Below, piece by piece: positions 6,908-13,264 of a stretch of 13,474 nt of DNA; position 1 is the stretch's first letter, and each line of letters opens with the position of its first letter. Source of the DNA: Thermoproteota archaeon. GTDB lineage: Archaea; Thermoproteota; Korarchaeia; Korarchaeales; Korarchaeaceae. Location: contig DRBY01000014.1 of the NCBI GenBank assembly GCA_011042755.1, positions 1 to 13,474 on the forward strand, written 5' to 3'. The position numbers and the translations under genes are program-made. The notes beneath the pieces are model-generated. The model ran no database searches. It was not told the DNA's origin and saw only the letters and a list, made by a program, of their open reading frames with translations.

Positions 6908-7876
6908 TTGGCTTTCGAGCTATGGATAGAGAAGTACAGGCCGAGAAGCCTCGACGACATCGTTGACCAAGAGGAGGTTGTTGAGGCTCTCAAGGGCTTT
7001 GTGAAGAGAGGGTCTATTCCACACCTGCTGTTCGCTGGTCCAGCCGGGACCGGGAAAACTACGACGGCCGTCGCTCTTGCTCACGAATTCTTCAAGGACG
7101 AGGGGTCCTTCCGGAGGAACTACCTTGAGCTGAACGCCTCAGACGAGAGGGGCATAGACACAATTAGAACGAAGGTGAAGGACTTCGCGAGAGTGATGCC
7201 CTTTGGGGACGCGCCGTTCAAGATAATTCACTTGGACGAGGCAGATAGCATGACTGCCGATGCTCAGCACGCTCTTAGGAGGGTCATGGAGATGTACTCT
7301 GAGAACGTTAGGTTCATACTCGCCTGCAACTACTCGTCTAAGATAATTGAACCGATCCAGTCGAGAACAGCAGTCTTCCGCTTCAATCCCATTCCAGACG
7401 AGGCAATCAAGGAAAGGTTAAGGTACATCGCCGATAACGAGGGCGTGAGCTACGAGGAGGAGGGACTGGACGCCATCGTCTACGTAGCAGAAGGGGACCT
7501 GAGGAGGGCTATCAACATTCTTCAGACGGCCTCCGCGTTCAGAAAGGTCGTGGACGCAAATCTGGTATACAGGGTGGCAGGGATAGCCAGTCCTCAGGAG
7601 GTCAGGGATATGATTCAGCTCGCCCTAAAGGGCGATTTCGTAAAGGCGAGGGCTACGCTAAGGGACCTCATGATCAGCTACGGAATGTCGGCAGAGGACA
7701 TAGTTAGGCAGCTTCACAGAGAGATCATGGCGCTGCCCAACCTGAGCGATGCCGCGAAGGCCGAACTAGCCTACTACATTGGCGAGACGGACTTCCGCAT
7801 CACGGAGGGCTCGCACGGGGACATACAGCTCTCCGCTCTGCTCGCAAAACTGGCCGTGGTGGGTGGCAGATCTTGA
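6908..7876 (+). CDS. rfcS: Replication factor C small subunit
   Basis: AAA+ ATPase subunit of the clamp loader; in archaea several copies join one large subunit to open and load PCNA on primer-template DNA. It has 322 residues. In order: the N-terminal WIEKYRPRSLDDIV box, Walker A GPAGTGKT (44-51), LELNASDERGIDTIR, Walker B with DEAD (110-113), sensor 1 LACNYSSKI (138-146), the arginine-finger motif as SRT (152-154) instead of the usual SRC, sensor 2 GDLRRAINILQ, and a helical C-terminal collar. The start must be TTG at 6908: an in-frame TGA at 6902 blocks extension, and a G-rich ribosome binding site precedes it. Its stop overlaps the rfcL start by 4 nt (TTGA), suggesting coupled translation. 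Confidence 0.96.
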   Translation: MAFELWIEKYRPRSLDDIVDQEEVVEALKGFVKRGSIPHLLFAGPAGTGKTTTAVALAHEFFKDEGSFRRNYLELNASDERGIDTIRTKVKDFARVMPFGDAPFKIIHLDEADSMTADAQHALRRVMEMYSENVRFILACNYSSKIIEPIQSRTAVFRFNPIPDEAIKERLRYIADNEGVSYEEEGLDAIVYVAEGDLRRAINILQTASAFRKVVDANLVYRVAGIASPQEVRDMIQLALKGDFVKARATLRDLMISYGMSAEDIVRQLHREIMALPNLSDAAKAELAYYIGETDFRITEGSHGDIQLSALLAKLAVVGGRS

Positions 7877-9153
7877 GTGAGAAGGTAGATTTCCTCCCTT
7901 GGACCGAGAAGTACAGACCCAAGAGGCTCAGCGATATCGTGGGGCAGAGCAAGGCGATTGAGGTAATCACGAAATGGATAGCCGACGTCAGAGCTGGGAA
8001 GAAGGTCAAGCCCCTGCTCCTCCACGGCCCGCCGGGAACGGGTAAGACCTCTACAGCCTATGCCATAGCCCGAGAATTGGATATGGACGTTTTAGAGATC
8101 AATGCTAGCGACCTTAGGAACAGAGAGAGGTTATCAAGGCTTCTAGAGAGCCTCGGGGCAGCATCCCTCCTGTCCGGCAAGCCCAGGCTGCTGCTATTCG
8201 ATGAAATCGATGCGCTCCCTGGAGAAGCCAGGACCATTGCCTCTATCGTGAAAGAAGTCCTGAAGAAGTCTCCAGTCCCTATAATACTGACTGCAAACGA
8301 TCCGTACGAGCAGGGAATGGCCGAATTTAGAGGGCTCGCAACTATGGTCCGGTTTAACAGACTCAGGTGGCAGAGCATCTACCGGATATTGAGGAAGATA
8401 GCCAGTGAGGAAGGACTCAAGATACCCGACGAAGTCTTAAGGTCCATCGCCAGGAATTCGAAGGGTGACCTCAGGGCTGCTATAAATGACTTTGAGGGAC
8501 TTGCAAGAGGCTCTATCGAACTTGTGAGTCAGTTGGGTAAGCTATTCGGGAGTAGAGATGTAGAGAGGAACATATTTGAACTCATGAGGGCAGTATTCCT
8601 CGGGAAGGCCTGCAGGGCCACATCGTGGCTTGCCATGAATGTGGACGTAGATCCGGACATGCTAATCCGGTGGATAGAGGAAAACGTGCCAGCGGTGTAT
8701 AAGAACCCCAAGACCCTCGCGCTAGCCTACGAGCACCTATCTAGAGCAGATCTCTTTTTGGGGAGGATCATCAAGACTCAGAACTGGAAGCTCCTTAGTT
8801 ATGCCACCGAGCTGACAACCATGGGGGTCTGCTCCGCGAAGATCGTCACAGGAGAGCAGACGGGATACGCTAAACTAGGGTTTCCGGCCTGGGTCAAGCA
8901 AGCGTACACCACGGCAGCAGCCAGAAGAGCTGTTAGAGAGATTGCCAGGCGGCTGGCAGCCCACTACCACGTGTCTTCCAAGGTCGTAATTAGGGAGATC
9001 CTCCCCGTGATCAAGGTCTCCATAGGAGACAAGCCAGCGCTTCTATCTCGCTTTGCCTCGATGCACGGAATAGATCCTGAATCTCTGCACACTGCGCTGG
9101 AGTTCATTAAGCATGAAGACCTCAGGCGAACCTCTAGAGAATTAGGGGGCTAA
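7873..9153 (+). CDS. rfcL: Replication factor C large subunit
   Basis: Large AAA+ subunit of the archaeal clamp loader. It has 426 residues. In order: PWTEKYRPKRLSDIVGQ (9-25), Walker A GPPGTGKT (52-59), LEINASDLRNRE, Walker B LLLFDEID (106-113), sensor 1 ILTANDPYE (138-146), the sensor 2 region GDLRAAINDFEGL, then the collar domain. As expected for the large subunit, no SRC-type arginine finger is visible. The protein ends in TSRELGG. I see neither the lysine-rich tail nor a C-terminal QxxLxxFF-type PCNA-interacting peptide, both of which are known from some archaeal RFC-L proteins. The TTG start at 7873 overlaps the rfcS stop. Its stop codon overlaps that of the convergent Orc1/Cdc6-like gene, leaving no room for a separate terminator. 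Confidence 0.95.
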   Translation: MSEKVDFLPWTEKYRPKRLSDIVGQSKAIEVITKWIADVRAGKKVKPLLLHGPPGTGKTSTAYAIARELDMDVLEINASDLRNRERLSRLLESLGAASLLSGKPRLLLFDEIDALPGEARTIASIVKEVLKKSPVPIILTANDPYEQGMAEFRGLATMVRFNRLRWQSIYRILRKIASEEGLKIPDEVLRSIARNSKGDLRAAINDFEGLARGSIELVSQLGKLFGSRDVERNIFELMRAVFLGKACRATSWLAMNVDVDPDMLIRWIEENVPAVYKNPKTLALAYEHLSRADLFLGRIIKTQNWKLLSYATELTTMGVCSAKIVTGEQTGYAKLGFPAWVKQAYTTAAARRAVREIARRLAAHYHVSSKVVIREILPVIKVSIGDKPALLSRFASMHGIDPESLHTALEFIKHEDLRRTSRELGG

Positions 9154-10346
9154 ATTGCGTGTAGACCTCTGGGGGGCCACTTCCCGACGGTCCTATCGAG
9201 CACGGCTTCTATCGTCTGAGCCAACTCATCGGCGGGCGCCCTCACTGATATCAATGTGGTTTGACCTCGCAGGCCCTTTCCTGACCTCCGAATCTCCAGC
9301 ACTCCTCTAGACCCCATGTTCTTGACACGCCGCCATGTGGCCGTGTGTTTGTACGCTGGAACGCCGTAGCTCTCAGCAATCAGGCGGTATTCCTCCTCGA
9401 GTTCGCCCATCGTGAGCCATCCTCTCCCTCTCCTAGCCTGAACGCGTGCGGCCGCAAGGAGGAGTAGTCGATCGTGGAGATCTAGCTCATCCAAGATGGA
9501 GAGATCGAAGGCAGGGTGTTCTATAGAGTCGGCCAGCAATACGTGACGAACCTCTAACGCGTCGGCTCCCTCTCTCTCCGCTATATCTGCGGCAAAGCGG
9601 AGAAGCAATATTGCCTGCCTGGCATTGCCCTCTGCGTACTTAGAAGTCAGGCGAGCGATCTCTCGAAGAACTTCGCCGTCAAACGAGCCTGAACGCAGCG
9701 CCTCTTCAGCCCTTGCTCTAACTATGTCTACAAGCTGAGACTCAGTGTAGGGCTTGAATCTTAGCTTCCGCGTGAAGAAGCTGAGGGTGGACTCCTCCAG
9801 TAGAAACTGTGGAACGCTTTCTTCCCTGTATATAACAATGAGGCGAGTCAGTTGAGGCGAAAGGCTGATTTCATGAAGTCTTAGGAGTGAGTATACAACT
9901 TCTTCCGCTCTGTCGCCGAGATCTTGCACCTCATCTAGTACTATCGCTATCATGCCGTTCGACTCGATCACAAAGTTCTCTAGCAGAGCCAGCTGATCGT
10001 AGAGAGAGATTCCCCTATCTGGTAGTCCCTCGCCGAGCTGCTTGAGCAGATCGCTCATAACCCTGGATGCCGTCCTCGGAAAGCGCGAGCAGTTCACGTA
10101 TGCATATCTTAACCCAGCAGATTTAGCCGCCTCCTTAAGAGCACGCCTCGACACAGCGGTCTTGCCGACTCCGGTCTTGCCGTAGATCAGGAGAGGGCCA
10201 GTCCCCCTTTCTAGTACCTCAGCTATCTCCCTAAGCTCTGTCTCTCGATGGGGGAGTCTCGCAGGTATGTAGCTGAGGTCTAGCTTGCTCCTATCCAGAA
10301 TTATCTTGGGCAGCTGGGACCCTCGGGGAATCCGCTCACACACCAT
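9150..10346 (-). CDS. Orc1/Cdc6-like AAA+ ATPase, divergent
   Basis: Resembles archaeal Orc1/Cdc6 replication initiators (398 residues). Near the N-terminus is YIPARLPHRETELREI (26-41), the standard entry to Orc1/Cdc6 proteins. Walker A GKTGVGKT (56-63) and Walker B IVLDEV (134-139) follow, then FKPYTESQLVDIVRARAEEAL (197-217), sensor 2 GNARQAILLLR (240-250) and a C-terminal winged-helix region (about 290-367) with an ESYGVPAYKHTATWRRVKNM helix and a Gly/Arg-rich wing. Sensor 1, usually with Ser/Asn-Asp (as in ISND), reads VIYREE (171-176), and Walker B is followed by VQDL, so it is not a canonical copy. The ATG at 10346 lies 48 nt behind the surface-protein gene, probably in one transcript. 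I found no clear origin recognition boxes beside it. It could be an initiator paralogue or an ORC-like ATPase with another job. Confidence 0.82.
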   Translation of the reverse strand: MVCERIPRGSQLPKIILDRSKLDLSYIPARLPHRETELREIAEVLERGTGPLLIYGKTGVGKTAVSRRALKEAAKSAGLRYAYVNCSRFPRTASRVMSDLLKQLGEGLPDRGISLYDQLALLENFVIESNGMIAIVLDEVQDLGDRAEEVVYSLLRLHEISLSPQLTRLIVIYREESVPQFLLEESTLSFFTRKLRFKPYTESQLVDIVRARAEEALRSGSFDGEVLREIARLTSKYAEGNARQAILLLRFAADIAEREGADALEVRHVLLADSIEHPAFDLSILDELDLHDRLLLLAAARVQARRGRGWLTMGELEEEYRLIAESYGVPAYKHTATWRRVKNMGSRGVLEIRRSGKGLRGQTTLISVRAPADELAQTIEAVLDRTVGKWPPRGLHAI

Positions 10347-10394
10347 AATATTTTCGTGGGTAGTTCTAGGAGTAGAGCAGCATGGTGAAAGTTT

Positions 10395-11426
10395 TCACTT
10401 GCTGCGGCCTCTCCTCAGGAACGCCGCAGCTGCGAGCAGCAAGGCGGAGACTCCTAGCGATGCAGCCCAGATCATAGCAGGGCTGAGCTGTCCACTCGTT
10501 CCTGTAACATTAGCCAGTTGAGACTCTAGCTGATTCAGCAGATCAGGCTCAACTGCGCAGAAGGCTAGAACTCTCTCCCTTGCGTCGTAGAATGTAGTAA
10601 GCAGCTCATCGTATGCAGATGGGTCGACAGGCCTCGCTGAGGCGAGCCTTCCCTCTAGCTCGTTGAATCTAGAGATAATCTCGGGATCAGGCCGATCCAA
10701 AATGAAGTACATTGGCCCAAATCCCCGTAGAGCCGTCCCCCTACTCTCCAGCTCCGGGTTCGTAACAAACCAGTTCAGGACGATTCTCTGATTTGGGTAG
10801 GTCCCTACGACCTTGAACATGGTGGCTCGCGGGCCCCCGCTCTCGATGCAGTAGCCCTCAGGGAGTACTACCGTTAGATTCAGTTCGTACAAGGGGGTTA
10901 TTATCGTCGAGTTTCCCATGCGAACAGCCAGAGGTTCAGTATAGAGCCTGTAGAGCCACGGGTGGTCCGGATCCATCTGATAAATCAGGGCCTTGATGGG
11001 CTCGCTGGGAGGTCTGCCTATCAAATCGAAGCTAATTGTTACCGTCGCAACCGGAGGTTCGGCTCCTGAAAAGTCTATTTTGACTGACGGCTCTCCGTCC
11101 AGAGTGAAGTCATAGTACCCAGTAATGAGCGTCCTGTTCACTAGAGACTGGAGCAGAATGGTCCTAACTGAATTCACGTACACTTCTTCCCCTAGCGATT
11201 CTATGGTCTGCTTCAAGGCTAAAGCTAGATCTCCATAGAGGCTCTGCTTTAGCGTGAAGGTTCCCCTGTCCTCGGAGTGAAATTCCAGAAGCGCCTCTGC
11301 TCGATAGTAGTACGGCCCAGACGGTTGAGTGTAAACTGAGGCGTATGAGAAGGCCGATACGAGCACCGTCAACACGAATAGAGCCAATATTGTCGAACGA
11401 CTTCCTCCTAGCACTGTCTCCTGCAT
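10395..11426 (-). CDS. Secreted, C-terminally membrane-anchored protein of unknown function
   Basis: Not recognised. The 343 residues predict an N-terminal signal or membrane segment (about 12-30), an outside domain rich in beta-type sequence (about 35-245), a helical stalk (about 249-307), a C-terminal membrane helix (about 316-337) and a short basic tail RRGRSK inside the cell. The topology is that of a surface protein tethered at its C-terminus. Four N-glycosylation sequons (N97, N172, N183, N306) all fall outside the membrane, and two cysteines (C193, C290) could form a disulfide. The ATG at 11426 is about 29 nt from a TATA box, so the message is probably leaderless. It is first in a likely operon with the Orc1/Cdc6-like ATPase and diverges from the second ATPase gene. 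No enzymatic motif is visible. Confidence 0.75.
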   Translation of the reverse strand: MQETVLGGSRSTILALFVLTVLVSAFSYASVYTQPSGPYYYRAEALLEFHSEDRGTFTLKQSLYGDLALALKQTIESLGEEVYVNSVRTILLQSLVNRTLITGYYDFTLDGEPSVKIDFSGAEPPVATVTISFDLIGRPPSEPIKALIYQMDPDHPWLYRLYTEPLAVRMGNSTIITPLYELNLTVVLPEGYCIESGGPRATMFKVVGTYPNQRIVLNWFVTNPELESRGTALRGFGPMYFILDRPDPEIISRFNELEGRLASARPVDPSAYDELLTTFYDARERVLAFCAVEPDLLNQLESQLANVTGTSGQLSPAMIWAASLGVSALLLAAAAFLRRGRSK

Positions 11427-11450
11427 CTCGAGCCGTTTCCAAGACTTCAG

Positions 11451-11459
11451 ATAATTAAA
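11451..11459 (-). promoter_or_regulatory. TATA box of the surface-protein gene
   Basis: TTTAATTAT on the minus strand, centred about 29 nt before the ATG at 11426. It fits a leaderless or near-leaderless promoter for the surface protein and the Orc1/Cdc6-like ATPase. Confidence 0.6.
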
Positions 11460-11476
11460 GGTATTGAAATGCGTCG

Positions 11477-11485
11477 AGCTGAGCT
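11477..11485 (+). promoter_or_regulatory. Possible operator between divergent promoters
   Basis: AGCTGAGCT is an interrupted palindrome (AGCT, one base, AGCT) midway between the two divergent TATA boxes. A regulator bound here could control both genes. It is short, so chance is a real alternative. Confidence 0.2.
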
Positions 11486-11505
11486 AAGCCGCTGCGTGGC
11501 GAGGA

Positions 11506-11512
11506 TATATTA
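11506..11512 (+). promoter_or_regulatory. TATA box of the winged-helix ATPase gene
   Basis: TATATTA on the plus strand, centred about 28 nt before the GTG at 11537. Transcription would begin at or very near the start codon, which supports that GTG as the start of a leaderless message. Confidence 0.6.
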
Positions 11513-11536
11513 GGGGGAGATCGCTGTGCATCCTGA

Positions 11537-12628
11537 GTGGCCAGGTTGAGCACGCCGCGTGGAGCACAAGCTGGTTACCTTAGATGGCTGCTGGTGGGCA
11601 ATCCCTTTGCCCATCTGTCCAGCGAGGGGCTAGACGAGGTTTCTTCCTACCACGTCCCGACCGAAGTTGACAGAAAGGTACTCGAGATTATCGAGAAGGC
11701 GCTCCACGAGGGCGTGCACGAGATCGTAGTACTAGTTGGAGAGTTCGGCAGCGGAAAGACGCAAAGATTGAGGTATGTGGCTGAGAGAATAGACTACGCT
11801 GATCGGATCTATGTGAAAATAGACTCTGACGACTGGGTAGACGTAGCTAAGTCCATACTAGGCGCAATTAGGTCGAGCCTATTAGATAAGCTGCTGATGA
11901 GGAAAGTGAATGATTCAATTCTTTCTGACCCATTGCTTGTAGCTGAACAGGTAGCGTCCGCTTTAAACGCAAGAGAGAGGGTTATCCTCATGCTAGATGA
12001 GATTGAGAACGTTTTGACTGGAACTAAGAAAGATGCTGTGGCCTTCGCCAAGTTTCTGAAGGCTCTTCACCAGCGTCTCGAAGGTGGGAAGGTAATACTG
12101 ATTGCCTGCGTTCCTAAGGCAATTAGCGTGATAGGTAGAGTGTTAGAGAGTTTGGGGGCTCACATACTCAGAGTGGGTCCAATAACCCCGCGAGAAGCAT
12201 CAGAGATTATAAGGAGGAGAATGAGCAAGTACCGCGTCGAAGGGGTTAAGTCTCCCAACCCGTATTATCCTCTAACGGAGAAAATTGTACTGAAAATTGC
12301 TGAGAAAGCGAGGTACAACCCTAGGGAGATGATCAGAATAGCGAGGACCGTTCTATCCCACGTCACTGTGGGCGAGGGAGGCCGGATCGCGATAGATGAG
12401 AGGAGGATGCTAAGCCTACTTGGAGGAGGAGAAGAGCGGAAAAAGGAGAGCCCACTACCTGATCAGCTCGTTGAACTCTACAGGTCGTCTGGCCCATTTA
12501 CTTTGAGAGAGGCCGCGCAGGCTCTTGGGAAGGGAATTGTCGAGACCCTATCAATCATTAGGAGTCTAGAGCGAGCTGGCCTGATAAAGAGGGATAGCTC
12601 GGGGAGGTATGTCCTTACGGCCCATTAG
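11537..12628 (+). CDS. P-loop AAA-type ATPase with C-terminal winged helix
   Basis: Archaeal P-loop ATPase of the Orc/ExeA-like type; the exact family is not recognised. It has 363 residues. An N-terminal NPFAHLSSEGLDEV stretch (22-35) and EYHVP-like entry (SYHVPTEVDRKV) lead into Walker A GEFGSGKT (68-75). Walker B is ILMLDEIE (150-157). A sensor 1-like stretch is ILIACVPK (187-194), and the sensor 2-like stretch is ARYNPREMIRIAR (258-270), with the Arg after NP. After a charged linker (about 297-307), residues 309-361 form a winged-helix domain (FTLREAAQALG, then helix and AGLIKRDSSGRYVL), suggesting DNA binding or regulation. The GTG start is supported by the TATA box. Base composition falls here: positions 11881-11940 have 22 G+C of 60, against 39 of 60 at 7021-7080 in rfcS. 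It converges with the next gene, overlapping by 14 nt. Confidence 0.78.
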   Translation: MARLSTPRGAQAGYLRWLLVGNPFAHLSSEGLDEVSSYHVPTEVDRKVLEIIEKALHEGVHEIVVLVGEFGSGKTQRLRYVAERIDYADRIYVKIDSDDWVDVAKSILGAIRSSLLDKLLMRKVNDSILSDPLLVAEQVASALNARERVILMLDEIENVLTGTKKDAVAFAKFLKALHQRLEGGKVILIACVPKAISVIGRVLESLGAHILRVGPITPREASEIIRRRMSKYRVEGVKSPNPYYPLTEKIVLKIAEKARYNPREMIRIARTVLSHVTVGEGGRIAIDERRMLSLLGGGEERKKESPLPDQLVELYRSSGPFTLREAAQALGKGIVETLSIIRSLERAGLIKRDSSGRYVLTAH

Positions 12629-13010
12629 GCGTTTCTTTCCTCTCTTGCGTGAGAATTGACTTCATAGCGGCGACGACATCTACCCAGAATGAAAGGAACT
12701 CCTCTTCAACGTCGGATAGATCTGTCAGATCGGTGCTCCACACTAGTAGCCGATTCTTAATCTCATCTAGGCCTTCTCCTCCCTCTCTAACGATAGAGAC
12801 TAGCTTTTGGGCGAATGTAGATTTCCATCTCCCCTTTAGAGCTTCAATTATCCCTTTAACGGCCTGAAGTTCCCCGGGCTTGAGTAATGATTTCTCTTCC
12901 ATCTCTTTTACGATCTGCAGCAATGCGTCTATCTCCTGAGACTGACCTGCTTCTTCAGACGCGGCAATAATTGCCCTCGCCACGGCTTCGATCAAATCGA
13001 TGCGGTCCAT
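12615..13010 (-). CDS. Small all-helical protein of unknown function
   Basis: Not recognised. The 131 residues are rich in Glu, Leu, Lys and Ala and read as four or five amphipathic helices with short breaks (for example at AGQS, KPGEL and EGGEG), with no cysteine, signal or membrane segment. An acidic stretch (TDLTDLSDVEEEF) precedes the last helix, and the end is charged and probably disordered. This looks like a soluble helical bundle or a partner subunit, which is inference. The ATG at 13010 lies about 26 nt from a TATA box, so the message is probably leaderless. Its last 14 nt overlap the end of the winged-helix ATPase gene on the other strand. The codon pattern and the promoter make it a likely real gene. 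Confidence 0.65.
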   Translation of the reverse strand: MDRIDLIEAVARAIIAASEEAGQSQEIDALLQIVKEMEEKSLLKPGELQAVKGIIEALKGRWKSTFAQKLVSIVREGGEGLDEIKNRLLVWSTDLTDLSDVEEEFLSFWVDVVAAMKSILTQERKETPNGP

Positions 13011-13032
13011 CTGGCCTGAATCGCCTTAACCC

Positions 13033-13040
13033 ATATTTAA
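13033..13040 (-). promoter_or_regulatory. TATA box of the small helical protein gene
   Basis: TTAAATAT on the minus strand, centred about 27 nt before the ATG at 13010, giving a leaderless message. Confidence 0.6.
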
Positions 13041-13051
13041 TACCACCTGGG

Positions 13052-13059
13052 CTTTAAGA
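13052..13059 (+). promoter_or_regulatory. Orphan TATA-like element
   Basis: CTTTAAGA on the plus strand, with no protein gene downstream. Initiation about 25-30 nt on (near 13080) would start inside a hairpin-forming stretch ahead of the tRNA. It may be chance, or the promoter of a small RNA. Confidence 0.3.
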
Positions 13060-13067
13060 TACTCTAC

Positions 13068-13138
13068 TGGCGGGGGGATGAGCTAAAGAAGCCGCGGAGC
13101 GCCAGAGGACGAGGATCTTGAGTCGTGACCCTCGCCTC
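13068..13138 (+). other. Two adjacent stem-loops, function unknown
   Basis: Arm TGGCG (13068-13072) pairs with CGCCA (13100-13104). Immediately after it, GAGGACGAGG (13105-13114) pairs with CCTCGCCTC (13130-13138) over 9 bp with one bulged A at 13109. The helices abut and could stack. The loops are about 27 and 15 nt. No convincing C/D box, H/ACA box or signal recognition particle motif was found. It could be a small RNA, a processing element upstream of the tRNA, or chance pairing in G+C-rich sequence. Confidence 0.3.
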
Positions 13139-13146
13139 ATGCAACG

Positions 13147-13155
13147 TTTATTATA
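13147..13155 (+). promoter_or_regulatory. TATA box of tRNA-Val
   Basis: TTTATTATA on the plus strand, at about -34 to -26 relative to the first base of the mature tRNA. This fits initiation at or just before the 5' end. Confidence 0.6.
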
Positions 13156-13180
13156 CGTCCCCCCTCCCTACAAGGCGACT

Positions 13181-13256
13181 GGGCCGGTGGTCTAGCGGCT
13201 ATGACGCCGCCCTCACACGGCGGAGGTCGTGGGTTCGAGTCCCACCCGGCCCACCA
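13181..13256 (+). tRNA. tRNA-Val (anticodon CAC), CCA encoded
   Basis: Complete cloverleaf. The acceptor GGGCCGG pairs with CCGGCCC in 7 bp. T8 and G9 follow, then a D arm with a GTC/GAC stem, an anticodon stem CCGCC/GGCGG enclosing loop CTCACAC (anticodon CAC, T33 present), a 5-nt variable loop, a T arm GTGGG/CCCAC with loop TTCGAGT, and discriminator A at 13253. CCA is encoded at 13254-13256. No intron. A TTTT run follows at once, and the ribK stop on the other strand is only 8 nt away. Confidence 0.96.
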
Positions 13257-13264
13257 ATTTTCCT

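Noticed and set aside
7774..8025. Minus-strand open frames across the rfcS/rfcL junction
   Set aside because: Antisense to the conserved ends of two well-identified genes, with no recognisable product.
10347..10394. Replication origin beside the Orc1/Cdc6-like gene
   Set aside because: No repeated origin recognition boxes, mini-repeats or clear A+T-rich unwinding region were seen here or in the 11427-11536 region.
12615..13010. Toxin-antitoxin partner of the neighbouring ATPase
   Set aside because: The genes converge rather than form an operon, and neither product resembles a known toxin or antitoxin.
13074..13128. C/D box guide RNA
   Set aside because: The C-box-like GGGATGA has a mismatch, and no convincing D, C' and D' boxes at the right spacing were found.
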